Below are positions 12,255 through 23,061 of a stretch of DNA of 64,000 nucleotides, in pieces. This DNA is from Ampullaceana balthica (Eukaryota; Mollusca; Gastropoda; Lymnaeidae), in contig CALYLW010000054.1 in the NCBI GenBank assembly GCA_944989445.1, positions 1,240,654 to 1,304,653 on the forward strand, written 5' to 3'. Each line of letters opens with the position of its first letter. The first letter of the stretch is position 1. The notes below the pieces were generated by a model. The model did not search any database, was not told the origin of the DNA, and saw only the letters and a program-made list of their open reading frames with translations. A program made the translations under genes and the position numbers.

Positions 12255-12530
12255 CATGTTGAAAACGACCTTTTAAGCCATGGCGATGTTCGAAAAGATA
12301 CCTTTAACCACATTCCTTGTTGCAAGGGTCCCTTTTAGCCACATTCCATGCTGTAAAGGTCCCCTTTAGCCACATTACATGTTGGAAAGGACCCTTTTAG
12401 CCAGTCCACATTGGAGAGGTCCCATTTAGTCACATTCCAGATTGAAAGCAACCTTTTTAGCCATAGTAGTGTTGGAAAGGTCACTTTCAGCCACATACCA
12501 CACTGGAAAGGGCCTTTTAAGCAACAGTTA
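12255..12530. repeat. Degenerate minisatellite, about 38-40-bp unit
   Basis: Six to seven diverged copies of TTTTAGCCACATTCCATGTT followed by GGAAAGGTCCC. Copies differ much more than in neighbouring arrays, so it is older. Confidence 0.75.
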
Positions 12531-12944
12531 GTCTGGGATAGTATTTTATTTTTGTTAAATATTATTATCAACAGACAGTATTAGAATGGGTCCTTTTATT
12601 TGAATGCATGAGGGAATATAAATCATTTAAGGGCATTTTAAGAGGCACACTTTTTCATTGGAGCTTTCACGAGTGTACAGTTAAATCGCATGCTCTGCTT
12701 GAGCATTCAGGAAAGTCCTGGGACATCTCGTTCAGCTCTACTCAGGGGCTACCACGAGGGCAAAGAATTGAGAACCCCCAAAGGGGATTAATGCGGTTAT
12801 TTTTATATCGATGACATCATTGACCGGGACGTGTTTGTGGAATATTGAGGCGACTCTAAGAAGTTATCCGTTGTTACACTTGTATAGAGATAGCATCGAG
12901 GGTGTCAGCATGTTATCATTATATCGATTGACACTAGCCACAAA

Positions 12945-13505
12945 CTCGTCCTCCGATTTCATTAGACACCATGCACAAATCTTCGTCCCATTTCATTAGA
13001 CACCAGCCACAAACACGTCCTCCCATTTCATTAGACACCATGCACAAATCTTCGTCCCATTTCATTAGACACCAGCAACAAACACGTCTTCCCATTTCAT
13101 TAGACACCATGCACAAATACGTCGTCCCATTTCATTTGACACCATGCACAAATATCTCGTTCCATTTCATTAGACACTATGCACAAATATATCATCCCAT
13201 TTCATTAGACACCATGCACAAATATCTCGTCCCATTTCATTAGACACCATGCAAAAATACGTATTCCCATTTCATAAGACACCATGCACATATATCTTGT
13301 CCCATTTCATAAGACACCATGCACACATACGTATTCCCATTTCATAAGACACCATGCACATATATCTTGTCCCATTTCATAAGACACCATGCACATATAT
13401 ATTGTCCCATTTCATTTTACACCATGCTCAAATACGTTGTCCCATTTATAAGACACCATGCACAAATGCGTCGACCCATTTCATTAGACACCAGCCACAC
13501 TACGT
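12945..13505. repeat. Minisatellite, about 34-35-bp unit, about 16 copies
   Basis: The unit contains CCATTTCATTAGACACCATG followed by CACAAATACGTCGT. Variants alternate (CCATGCAC and CCAGCCAC) in the left part and become ATAAGACACC in the right part. Confidence 0.85.
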
Positions 13506-14118
13506 CGTCTGGTCTAATGTGTGCAGTGCCCTTATTCCCCCCCCCCTGTATTAAGTTTTAGTCCATGAAGAAGCCTCAGTTGAGATGTGTTTTATTCTGA
13601 GCCCACCGACTATCTGACCCCCCCCCCTTTCATCTCGCGCTACCCCAAATCGCGTTAATCTCACTATAATTGGGATCATCATCGGCCAGGTAAATCACCC
13701 AGAGGCGCGCTTCGATCCAGCTGCAGCTCAGCAAAACCTTGCAGCGATAGATGGATGGTGGGTCGTGGTGGTGTGGCTGATTGGCGAGTGAGGGAGAATG
13801 GAGGTCGGCGGAGAGAGAGCACGGCAACAAATCAGATATATTGACTTTTGTCTATCGCCTGTCAGAGAGTAATCAAGTTTTCCGTGCATGGATAAAATAT
13901 TTGTGTTTACTTTCTGGTGCACAGAGTATGGGGAAAAGTGGGGGAGAAAAAATAAAAAAAATCGAAAATGAGTTTTTGATATAGCTCGACGTTTTAAAAC
14001 TTCCTGAGTGGGTTGGAAAAACACAGTTTTGAAATCTTGTCTGTATGTGTGTGTGGGTGAACACGATAGTTTGAATACCGTTTCAGTTAGGTGGACAAAG
14101 CTTTGTATATATATTAGG
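13506..14118. other. No gene seen
   Basis: Contains short poly-C tracts (13537, 13618). No supported exon or RNA gene. Confidence 0.35.
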
Positions 14119-14891
14119 GCTGCGGAAATTAAAGATTAATTTCTCGATTAATCGTTAAAATTTTTTATCGATTAAAATTATTTTAATCGATAAAAATTCT
14201 ATTAAAATTAAAGAAAATATTTATAATATTTTTTTAAAAAATATTAATAAATAATTAATTATTAATAATCCTATAGAATAAAAGGCAAGTTTCTTTCTTT
14301 CCGTCCGTTCTGTTCGGTCATCTATAGCGATTGGTCCCTCAAACACATATGACTCCTACAGCCAATCATATTGAACACGTTTACGCCATTTACCCGGACG
14401 TTCAAAACGAGTTATTTTTGGTGCAGTATTTCTTCCAAGACTTTATTTTGAGTTATGCGCGTTGGGATTTATAGCAAAAAGCTCTGTTTTTACGAGTTAT
14501 TTATTTTAACTATAATGAATAGTATTTTTGACGCGATGCACATGTAATGCCGGTCGAGACGGCTGTTGGAGGGGAGTTACAACATGCCACCGAATGGTGG
14601 CGGAACGTCCTTGGTCGGTCTTTGTTGCTCGTTAATAATAATTTATATATATTTTTTACGTACAGACTTCTCCCGCGTAATATTATAATTTATTTCTTAT
14701 TTTATGTGGACCGGCAGACGTCAACTAATAAATGGCTGACAGCATCAGCGCAGTTTAATTTAAACATATAACTAGAAAGTTGAGCAAAAATTTTGTTTTT
14801 AAGCTAACTGCGGATGGCAAAGTCGAAGATGGTGAAAAAGTTTACTGTGTTCACAGCCATAAACAATTCTCCTTTAAAGGATCAAATACAT

Positions 14892-14894
<3 letters not shown>
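14119..14894 (+). mobile_element. hAT element with BED finger, left part (copy A)
   Basis: It starts with TAGGGCTGCGG followed by alternating ATTAATCGATTAATCG-like sequence, an end shared with 14976 and 35330. After a promoter-like stretch with ATTGG and CCAAT boxes (about 14332-14370) comes the start of a BED zinc-finger reading frame. A long AT run then breaks it, and the rest of the transposase is missing. Confidence 0.6.
14732..14894 (+). pseudogene. BED-type zinc finger transposase N-terminus, broken (copy A)
   Basis: An ATG at 14732 opens a frame of the ZBED/hAT class with FKLTADGKVEDGEKVYC followed by HKQFSFKGSNTS. An in-frame TAA lies nine codons after the start, where the inverted copy at 15137-15391 has lysine. 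The second cysteine of the C-x2-C pair is serine. The frame ends in the AT microsatellite before the histidine pair, so the domain is neither complete nor functional. Confidence 0.65.

Positions 14895-14971
<77 letters not shown>
14895..14971. repeat. (AT)n microsatellite, about 38 units
   Basis: Uninterrupted AT dinucleotides between two inverted BED-finger remnants. It produces a spurious IYIYIY open frame. Confidence 0.95.
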
Positions 14972-14974
<3 letters not shown>

Positions 14975-14975
14975 T

Positions 14976-15391
14976 AGGGCTGTTATCGATTAATTTAAAT
15001 GTAATCGTTAACTTAAGAAAAATTATTGATTAATTAATCGATAATTTCGATTTAAACCAAAAATATAAATTTATGACGTCATTAAACTGAATATTTCTCA
15101 CGGACATTGAAAATTAAGAATATTTTGAACTAAATTTCATGACAATGTGTTGATGCTTGATTTGTGCTGAAGGTGGTACGTCAGCGATGTATTTGATCCT
15201 TCAAAAGAGAATTGTTTATGGCAGTAGACACAGTAAACGTTTTCACCATCTTCGACTTTGCCATCCGCAGTTAGCTTAAAAACAACATATTTGCTCAACT
15301 TTCTAGTTATATGTTTAAATTTAACTGCGCTGATGCTGTCAGCAGGGACGGGACGGGACGTCTTATATATATATCCTATAGGGCTTGTCAT
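14976..15391 (-). mobile_element. hAT element with BED finger, minus-strand remnant (copy B)
   Basis: The left boundary TAGGGCTGTTATCGATTAAT is the terminal motif of the same family as copy A. Inside is a minus-strand BED-finger frame. The 5' end on the minus strand stops near the TATAGGGCTTGTCAT element at 15381, so copy B is truncated at both the transposase core and its outer end. Confidence 0.55.
15137..15391 (-). pseudogene. BED-type zinc finger fragment of a ZBED-like hAT transposase (copy B)
   Basis: The minus-strand frame of 84 codons includes VFKLTADGKVEDGENVYCVY, then CHKQFSFEGSNTSLTYHLQH. The CVYC and HLQHK residues give the C-x2-C and H-x3/4-H pattern of a BED finger, a DNA-binding domain found at the N-terminus of many hAT transposases. 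The frame stops 12 residues after the finger, and no catalytic domain follows. It is about 160 bp of inverted repeat with copy A. Confidence 0.7.
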
Positions 15392-15704
15392 TTCTAGAAC
15401 CGGAAAACGTCATAACTCATGGAGTAATGTTCTATTTTTAGATTACATTTTGGTGTAACAATGTTTTGAAGCATAAATACAGTCGAATCAATAAGTTTTC
15501 AAAATTGTTTTTTAGCAAAGTGAAATTACGAAACTGTTTTTTTCTTGTTCAAGTCCAACAAGCTGTCTTAAATTAACGAAGGATTAACAGATAGCTGATA
15601 AGATACTTCCTTCTAAATATACCTACATTTATGAAATTCGTCCCCCAAAGAGACCCCAATATTTCTATTACTGTAATAGATTTCCCCCATATTATGACAA
15701 GGCC
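15381..15704. mobile_element. Short inverted-repeat element (324 bp), family unknown
   Basis: The ends GGGCTTGTCAT and ATGACAAGGCC are inverted repeats, flanked on both sides by TATA, so a TA or TATA target duplication is possible. No coding capacity. A related right end, ATTGACAAGGCCTAT, occurs at about 31981-31995. Confidence 0.55.
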
Positions 15705-16460
15705 TATACGTAAGTTTCTGTCAACTTTTGAGCGATTTTCAGTAACCGGAAGTGGTACTTCTATTTCCGGTTTCTCAAAAAACCATAATAATTTGTTTAT
15801 TATATACATTTTCATATACTTGAAAGTTTAGGGGAGCTCACTCCCGCTTTATTTCCATTGTTGATTGAAGCGGCTTGGGAAGGTGGAGGGCGAGGGCTGT
15901 AATGCCTGCAGTTTAATCCCTGCTGTGGTCCGGCCTGTCACAATACGATCTGCCAGGGCATCTGGGTCATCAAGCTCTGGTGGTGGCGAATCCGTTTCCA
16001 TCGTTGCTGCCAGTCGGCGAATCCGTTTCCATCGTTGCTACCGTCGGCGAATCCGTTTCCATCGTTGCTGCCGTCGGCCCGGTTGTTGCCTTGTTGCAGT
16101 ACCCACTGCTGGCGGTCGTTGTCTTCCCGTCCATGAATTCCCCACACAGCTATTTTCAGTCTGGTATTGTTCTTTTTACCATAAACTTTGTGCGTACAAC
16201 CCAGGCGAACAGACAATCCCACGTCAATCATCTGCCGTTGGGCTGTAGGACGACCTTTCATTCTTTGCCACTGCCGGACGGCAAGTTCATCCCGTCTCAA
16301 TGTTGAACACAGACGTGGCACAACGGGTGGGAGAAGAGGCGCAGTGTAGCTTCTGTCTCGTTCCTGGTAGTGCAGTAATCTGATTCGCTGCATCGAGGGT
16401 AAGGGACAGACATTATTTTTCAGACATGTCACAGGGGAGAGGTTTTATAGTTGATATTGT
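15705..16460. other. No gene seen; short 27-bp triplication
   Basis: A segment with GGCGAATCCGTTTCCATCGT is repeated three times between about 15983 and 16076. The open frames on both strands here show no recognisable domain. Confidence 0.4.
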
Positions 16461-16539
16461 AGTACGTCACGCTATTTTTGACCATTTTTAAATCCCCCCG
16501 TCACAAACTGTCACAAATCTCGGACACCCCCCCCCCAAG

Positions 16540-17146
16540 CAGGGGCAGATTAAGACTGCATGGGGCCCTTGGCTGCAATTCAAAAGGGGGCCCTATCCAG
16601 CCAGTGTGCCTTTAGATTGCTAGCAGCTAATTTAAGACTGTAACTTGTAACTATTCAGCAAAATAGATTGTAAATGAAAAAACCGAACACGAAGAAATAA
16701 CTGTTTGCCGGTATCGTAAAATTGAGTGTAAAAGACAATTTAAAGAATAAAAATACAAATTTAAAAATAAGCCCCACCCCAACGGGGGATGGATCCCGCG
16801 ACCGCTTGCATCAAAGGCCTATAATCTTCCGATTAGACCAGCTGAGCTCAGCGCACAAATTGTCAATTTACAATATATAAGTGATATTCTTAAATAATTT
16901 CTCTTTGTGAGCCTATCACATCAGTTTTTTCCGATTATTATTTTAAGACTATTATATCGGAATAGAGATCAGATTAACAATAATAGATGCGATTTTATTA
17001 ATTTATTTAATTTATCAAAATTTCAGCGATTCGTGTAAACGATTTGTCCATTTTTATTATAAAATATAATAAATTTTGGGGCCCCTAAATCATCGGGGGC
17101 CCCTGACTTTAGCCCGTTAAGCCCCCCCCCCTTTAATCCGCCATAG
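16540..17146. mobile_element. hAT-like element nested in the MITE (607 bp)
   Basis: The ends CAGGGGCAGATTAAG and CTTTAATCCGCCATAG are imperfect inverted repeats, and the flanks CCCCCAAG and CCCCAAAG match at seven of eight bases. It holds a tRNA-like segment on the minus strand and no protein frame. Confidence 0.65.
16771..16854 (-). other. tRNA-like segment, probably a decayed tRNA or SINE head
   Basis: On the minus strand there is GCTCAGCTGGTCTAATCGG, which resembles a D-arm/A box, and 50 bases later a GCGGGATCCATCCCC T-arm-like segment. The two ends do not form a proper acceptor stem, so this is not a functional tRNA gene. It lies inside the nested hAT-like element. Confidence 0.35.
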
Positions 17147-17330
17147 CCCCAAAGTATGTCACACTTTCGAACAATTTTTAAAAAAAATTAAATACTTCAG
17201 ATTTTATCTAAAACGCGTGATATCACACATGACCTGACCCCCTCCCCCCTGTCAAAAACTATCACACTTTCTTACACCCCGCCTCCCCTCCGGAATGTGA
17301 CGTACTTTATGGGCAACCCCTTACAGGAAT

Positions 17331-18530
17331 CAAAATACACAAACAAATTGTGCAATTAGAACAATAAAGTTGAGCTTTATTTTAAACTAAAACGACAATA
17401 GACGTTTCGGCTAATGCCTTCATCAGTACAATAACATAAAATAGGTACTTACATATATTTAAATTCTTAAAACATTTATGTCATAAAATAATTTAAAATA
17501 TTCATGTAAAATAAAATGAAAGGAAAAACAAAAAACAAACAAGGACACAGGATATAGAAAAAAAGAAGGAAGTATCTTAAGTTACAGTTAAAACCACAAC
17601 GGGAAAAAGATTCTGCAGTTAGGTAAAATTGTGAATTTGGTTAATTCCATATGAAGCCAACGTACCAAATAGTTTTATGAGTATATTTTCCATGATGATC
17701 CTATCATGGGTATTGTTTGCATATAAAATACCAGTAACTGCAACATCTGAAATACCGTCATGGTCAACACTGTTAAATTGTTTAAACACACACAACATTG
17801 AGCCTGTTTATTTATATTATACAGGTGTTCTCGAAACCGATCTCCAAGACGACGACCTGTCTCACCCACGTAAATTTTATTACACCTCTTGCAAAGAATT
17901 GCATAAATCACATTGCGACTTGTGCAAGTGAATCCATCTTTTATTATGAAGTTTTCAAGAGGGAAAGAAATTTGGTTAATTTCAATCACATATGGACAAG
18001 TATTGCAACCGGTTACAGTTGCAACCTTTTGTTCCAATATGTGCTTTCATTGTGGGAAGGGAACTTCTTACAAGTATATCTCTCAGGCTTCTATCTCTCC
18101 GGAAAGCAAAAAGAGGAGGTTTTTTGAAGACCTGCCGAGTTAGAGGGTCAGCCATGAGGATTGGTCGGTTTTTGAGAATCACCTGGCGGGCTATAAAATT
18201 ATGGGGATGAAAAGTTAAAATAAATTTGGATCGATCACATTGATCACATTGATCAGAAACAGATTATGTAAATGTGTCCTGTCTGGTCATTCCTTTAATT
18301 CGATTGACAGCGGATATTAAAACTGTTTCCTTCGAAAAAAATCAAGCATTTCATTACTTTTCTCCAAAAAGTCTGCCTCATCACTGCAGAGTCTTTTAAG
18401 TCTCAATAGTTGCGAAAATGGAATAGCGTTCTTACAAGATTGAGAGTGGGACGATGTGTACATAAGGAAATTATGGCTGTCTGTAGGAATCAGTCTGCCT
18501 TGCAATTTTATCGAGATTTGACTTGAACAT
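17331..18530 (-). mobile_element. Penelope-like retroelement, 5'-truncated
   Basis: A minus-strand element whose 3' end reads ...GTTTGTGTATTTTG at 17331. It retains the C-terminal end of a reverse transcriptase and a GIY-YIG endonuclease (see 17675-18505), followed by a 3' tail with GATGAAGGCATTAGCCGAAA and AATAAAGCTCAA. The same tail, about 94 per cent alike by eye, is found at 54246-54487, so at least two insertions of one family are present in the window. Confidence 0.8.
17675..18505 (-). pseudogene. Penelope-like reverse transcriptase tail plus GIY-YIG endonuclease, frameshifted
   Basis: The minus-strand segment 18505-18317 encodes SHNFLMYTSSHSQSCKNAIP and LLRLKRLCSDEADF, typical of the region after the catalytic reverse transcriptase motifs in Penelope-like elements. 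It ends at a stop. Frames at 18182-17982 and 18037-17675 then overlap through a frameshift. The last carries CNTCPYV (a zinc-knuckle-like cysteine pair), then RNVIYAILCKRCNKIYVGE and TGRRLGDRFREHL, which is the GIY-YIG nuclease core with its conserved arginine. The family cuts target DNA during retrotransposition. Stops and frameshifts make this copy dead. Confidence 0.8.
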
Positions 18531-18589
18531 ACTTAAAATATATTAATACGTTTATCTTTGTGCCTATCAATTCATATACCTTGACTACA

Positions 18590-18825
18590 TACATCAAGTA
18601 CTCACCTACACGCCTACACTCTAACCATCAAGTACTCACCTACACGCCTGCACTCTAACCATCAAGTACTCGCCTACACGCCTACACTCTAACCATCAAG
18701 TACTCACCTACACGCCTACACTCTAACCATCAAGTACTCACCCACACGCCTACACTCTAACCATCAAGTAGTCACCTACACGCCTGCACTATAACCATCA
18801 AGTACTCACCTACACGCCTGCTGCA
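18590..18825. repeat. Minisatellite, 36-bp unit, about six copies
   Basis: The unit holds ACCATCAAGTACTCACCTAC followed by ACGCCTACACTCTA. A few copies have CACTATA, CTCGCC or TAGTCAC variants. Confidence 0.9.
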
Positions 18826-19734
18826 TGTCTATTAATGTCAATCAAAATTGAATCACTTTTTTTTTAAAACAAGTGTTACTTATTTATTTATTTTTTGTTC
18901 ATTTCCATTCCTTTGTGATGATGGCCTCAAGTGTTCACTTTGGTGCCAAACGTTAATGAAAAATGTATCATTGATGGGGGGGGGGCTTGTTTGTCGGGGC
19001 GGGGGGTGGGAGGTGGTCCTGTGTCGAGTGTCGGTGCAAATAGTGAATCCTTCCTAAGTATAATTGAATAACTAAAATATTGGGCTTTTCCCCCCATATT
19101 TTATACATTTTAATGCCATAGCGCCTCCCCCTCCCCAAATAAATAAATAATAATAATAGTAACACAAATTATAACGTATATTTAATATAATAGATAAATG
19201 AAAATAAAATAATTTGTATTATTTTTAAATTTAATTCTTTTATTTTTTTATTTTTAAACCGCAATAATTTGATAGAAAAAATGTCTATCAATTGTCGCAG
19301 TTTTCTTCGCCTCGTGACATGAGTTAACGTTATTTATAGAAATTTTCATCTCTTGCTCAAATATACGTTGTTTGTAAAAAAAAACTTTTGAAAACTCAAC
19401 CCGTATTTAGGTTTTTATTGGTCTATTTATCTGGCCCGCCCGTGCACGCAGCTGAGCAGAGTTTGGTTTTTTTGCGTTTGTTTTGGTGAAAGTGAGCAGT
19501 CGTGTGTGTCACCATCTCGCCACATCGACTTATCGGTGTCGCTCGCTGGGAACATATCGACTTTCATTTCAGAGCATGTGGATGAGCTAGAGGAGGATAA
19601 ATTGACTTATGCTGCAGACTGTGTGGCTGTGGTGGTGGTGGTGTGGTGGTGTTGTAATTGTCAACTTCGTCTACTCCATAATTTAGGGTCGGGAGGGGGG
19701 GGGCGTCGTCTAATTAGAAATGAGACTTACTCTA
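18826..19734. other. No gene seen
   Basis: Poly-G tracts (18976, 19692) and an AT-rich core. The open frames here contain no recognisable domain. Confidence 0.35.
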
Positions 19735-20002
19735 GGGGCCGTCCATAAAGCACGTCACACTCCAGAGGATGGAGGGGGTGTAAGAAAGTGTGACAGTTTG
19801 TGACGGGGTTTGGGGGGGGGGTCCTGCCATGTGTGGCGTAACGGTGTTTTATATTAAATTTTAATTATTTTGTTAATTAAAAAACATATTTTTGTTCGAA
19901 TGTGTGAAGTACTTTGGGGAGGGGGGGGGGTTCCGAGATTTGTGACAGGGGGGAGCTAAAAATGGTTAAAAAAATAGCGTGTCGTACTTTATGGACGGCC
20001 CC
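19735..20002. mobile_element. MITE of the GGGGCCGTCCATAAAG family (268 bp)
   Basis: Left end GGGGCCGTCCATAAAG and right end CTTTATGGACGGCCCC are perfect 16-bp inverted repeats. CTA on both sides could be a 3-bp target duplication, which would suggest a PIF/Harbinger-like origin. The superfamily is not certain. Related degenerate copies lie at 16461-17321 and inside 38279-39183. Confidence 0.8.
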
Positions 20003-20285
20003 CTAATAGGTTTCCATATATATTTATTACTTGACTGTGAAATCGACAAAATTGGAACCTTGTTGATAAAAGTTCAAAAGTTGTGATTTCGTTCGAAGCC
20101 ATTTTTATCATAAATTTATTTGTAGATTAAAATATCTTTGGAACGTTATCTAATAACAAATGGGTGTGTCAAATACTGGGAGCAAGAGGTCGTCATTTGT
20201 AAAGTGGGTGTCTGTTCAGCAGAGAACTTCGCCCCGCCACCGAATTTTAAGACATTTAAGTAGACAAGATGCTCAATGGTGCATG

Positions 20286-20420
20286 TGTGGCATTGGTGTG
20301 ACTGTCATTGGTGTGACTGTCATTGGTGTGACTGTCATTGGTGTGACTGTCATTGGTGTGACTGTCATTGGTGTGACTGTCATTGGTGTGACTGTCATTG
20401 GTGTGACTGTCATTGGTGTA
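20286..20420. repeat. 15-bp minisatellite, about nine copies
   Basis: Near-perfect copies of GGTGTGACTGTCATT. Each unit contains TGACTGTCA, with CTGTCA being the reverse of the TGACAG core bound by MEIS/TGIF-class TALE homeodomain proteins. Function is not shown. Confidence 0.95.
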
Positions 20421-20496
20421 GGTGTTTTATCCGATTCTCTGGAGGGTTAAAACTTGTGTGTGTGGGGGGGGGGTTTACATTTTGTTTTATCATAAA

Positions 20497-21010
20497 GCCG
20501 TAGTGTATAAAGTTCTTAGTGTATTAAAGCCTTAGTGTATTAAAGCCTAAGTGTATAAAGCCTTAGTGTATAAAGCCTTAGTGTATAAAAGCCTTAGTGT
20601 ATAAAGCCTTAGTGTATAAAGCCTTAGTGTATAAAAGCCTTAGTGTATAAAGCCTTATTGTATAAAAGCCTTATTGTATAAAAGCTTTAGTGTATAAAGC
20701 CTTAGTGTATAAAGCCTTAGTGTATAAAGCCTTAGTGTATAAAAGCCTTATTGTATAAAAGCTTTAGTGTATAAAGCCTTAGTGTATAAAGCCTTAGTGT
20801 ATAAAAGCCTTATTGTATAAAAGCCTTATTGTATAAAAGCCTTAGTGTATAAAGCCTTAGTGTATTAAAGCCTTAGTGTATTAAAGCCTTAGTGTATAAA
20901 GCCTTAGTGTATAAAAGCCTTAGTGTATAAAAGCCTTAGTGTATAAAAGCCTTAGTGTATAAAAGCCTTAGTGTATTAAAGCCTTAGTGTATAAAAGCCT
21001 TAGTGTATAG
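20497..21010. repeat. 15- to 17-bp minisatellite, over 30 copies
   Basis: Copies of AAAGCCTTAGTGTATA with A-run length variation and a TTATTGTATA variant that recurs in pairs, hinting at higher-order copying of blocks. Confidence 0.95.
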
Positions 21011-21966
21011 CAATAATCGTCCCGCTATTGGACCAGTTGTGTGTCATTGTGGGTGGAATGAAAACATGAGACAAATGGCCGGCGACTTCAAGTTCTCGGA
21101 TGTTTCGGTTACGGCTACGGGTCTTTCTTATATAAAGCTTGCGTCTCACAAAACATTTTTCTGAACAAAAATTACAATGTCCCCTCTCAAGAATGGTTTG
21201 CGGACCAACACCTTGGAGTGACCCACTCAAAAATGGTTTGCCTTGCACTAACTTAATGTTGACGTAACCACTATTTTCCTAATGTTGACGTAAAAAATAG
21301 TGTGCCCCAGTGTAAATAGCATAATATACCGGTGAATGTTTTTCATTCAAAGACCGTTCTAACCGAATAATTAGTCTTGGACTGACTACACTTTTTTGTC
21401 CCACTTTACAAGTTATTCGGGAAGGAATAGTCGCTGAAAAAATGTTGGCCGCCCTTGGCCTGGTCTCTCCCTCCCTCCTCCCCCTCCCCAAAGCGTGTAT
21501 TTGTAGGTATGCAGGTTACTTTGATGTACGTTACCCCGCTAAGCCATCACGCCATCCCATGGCCGACGGACGGCATGAATGGAGGCCCTTGTTCTACCAC
21601 TTGGTAGTTGGTGCGATTCGTTACACTTGGGAGTATGGCTCTGGGCCTATGCATAACTATGACATCGGTACACTTGGGAGTATGGCTCTGGGCCTGGGCA
21701 TGACTATGACATCGTTACACTTGGGAGTATGGCTCTGGGCCTGGGCATGACTATGACATCGGTTATGTTTATGTCATAATTGTTTCACGGCTCCGGGCCT
21801 AGGCATATGACATTCGTTACGTTTATGTCATAATTTTTTCACGGCTGTGGGCCTAGGCAAATGACATCGGTTATGTTTAGAATGTCGTGATTGTGACCAC
21901 GAGGCTCCATATCTCGGGAGCAGAGATGTTATGTTGTTAACCAGGATTAACAACAAAAATGTACCT
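21011..21966. other. No gene seen; short tandem repeats
   Basis: About 21617-21765 holds three copies of a segment with GGGAGTATGGCTCTGGGCCT. From 21765 to 21880 there are looser copies of CGGTTATGTTTATGTCATAA. The minus-strand open frame at 21000-21248 has no recognisable domain. Confidence 0.45.
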
Positions 21967-22181
21967 CAGAGGCGTCACTAGGGGGTGCTGACCGCACCGG
22001 GTGACACCATCACAAGGGGTGACACCAAAATGTAATAATTCTGTATGTTCCCGTTATATGGCAATGTCAGACTCGGAGGAGGTCTGTTGGGTAAGTCGTG
22101 AGGGGTGACCGCACGAGCTACCGCACTGGGTGACACCATGAGCTACCGCACTGGGTGAAACCAACCCCAGTGACACCTATG
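21967..22181. mobile_element. hAT-like MITE (215 bp)
   Basis: Ends CAGAGGCGTCACTAGG and CCCAGTGACACCTATG are imperfect inverted repeats, flanked by a perfect 8-bp duplication ATGTACCT on both sides. The interior has short repeats of CCGCACTGGGTGACACCA. Confidence 0.9.
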
Positions 22182-22189
22182 ATGTACCT

Positions 22190-23061
22190 GGGTATTACAG
22201 CCTCGGTCATTTCAAACGTTTAAACTCATAACAAAAGACTAATAATATACTAACTTCGGTCGCCCTGGTTGGTTCCAGGGGCCGTAAAGCTATCCACTTC
22301 TTTATTTGACGTCATCAGAGCAGGACGATGGGACCCCGGGCAAATGTCGTGGAGAAGGGATGCGACGACTCCATCCGGGAACTACCTTTTGTTTTCAACG
22401 AGGGGACCGCACTTTCGACCCAAGTCGGATTTTATTATCAGAAAAGAATGCGGTAGAAGATTTGCCAATGCCCTGGCGGGCACTAAACTTAGCCCCCCCT
22501 CCCCGCACTAAAACCTGCTACAATTGCGTACCAGACCCCCACCCCTTTCCATAAATGGACTTAATATGAAACATGACGCCAGCAGGAGACAATGAATGCT
22601 GTTTATCACGGTGCCGAGGGCTTATCCGGATTCCAAAAGGGGCCCGGCACGAGATAGATCCCTAAAACGCTGGTTATTATAGATAATTTCAATGGGAGAA
22701 CAGAGGCCATACATTCAACTACCGCCACTTCCTTTCACTGAAGTCAACAACGTGTGTTCATTTTTTTTCTTGGAATGAGCGAAGTTTGTGCCGCATCATT
22801 AGAACACAATTTAGTAGACTGAATGTATAGTAAAATAAATCTTGGACGTGAAGCATTCATTTCTCTTTTAAAAAAAAACAACAACAAAGAAACAATCCTG
22901 ATTGAGCTATAATTTCCTCGATCACCGGTGTCATTCCCTCGATACCTCTTGTGAAGTAATTCCTTCTATACCTCATGGGATGTCCTTTCCAAAAATACCC
23001 TTGTGGTACGTGGTATGTCCAACTGAACCTAAATTGTTTTATCCGTATGACGCCGCTGTGT
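22190..23061. other. No gene seen
   Basis: Mixed-composition sequence. Neither strand shows a recognisable exon or transposon end. Confidence 0.35.

Larger units (their letters stand above)
16461..17321. mobile_element. Degenerate MITE of the GGCCGTCCATAAA family, split by a nested element
   Basis: The left part carries GTACGTCACGCTATTTTTGA and the right part GTGACGTACTTTATGGGCAA, matching the inside and ends of the better-preserved copy at 19735-20002. The two halves are separated by the element at 16540-17146. Terminal bases are degenerate, so the borders are approximate. Confidence 0.6.

Noticed and set aside
14780..14977. 65-codon frame ending in IYIYIY
   Set aside because: The tail is translation of an AT microsatellite and the front is the broken BED finger of a hAT remnant.
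16771..16854. tRNA gene on the minus strand
   Set aside because: A- and B-box-like parts exist but the acceptor stem does not pair and the anticodon arm is not clear, so it is listed only as a tRNA-like remnant.
21000..21248. Minus-strand frame with a CNFCSEKC motif
   Set aside because: The cysteines could suggest a finger, but spacing and surroundings match no family I know, and the frame begins in the 16-bp array.
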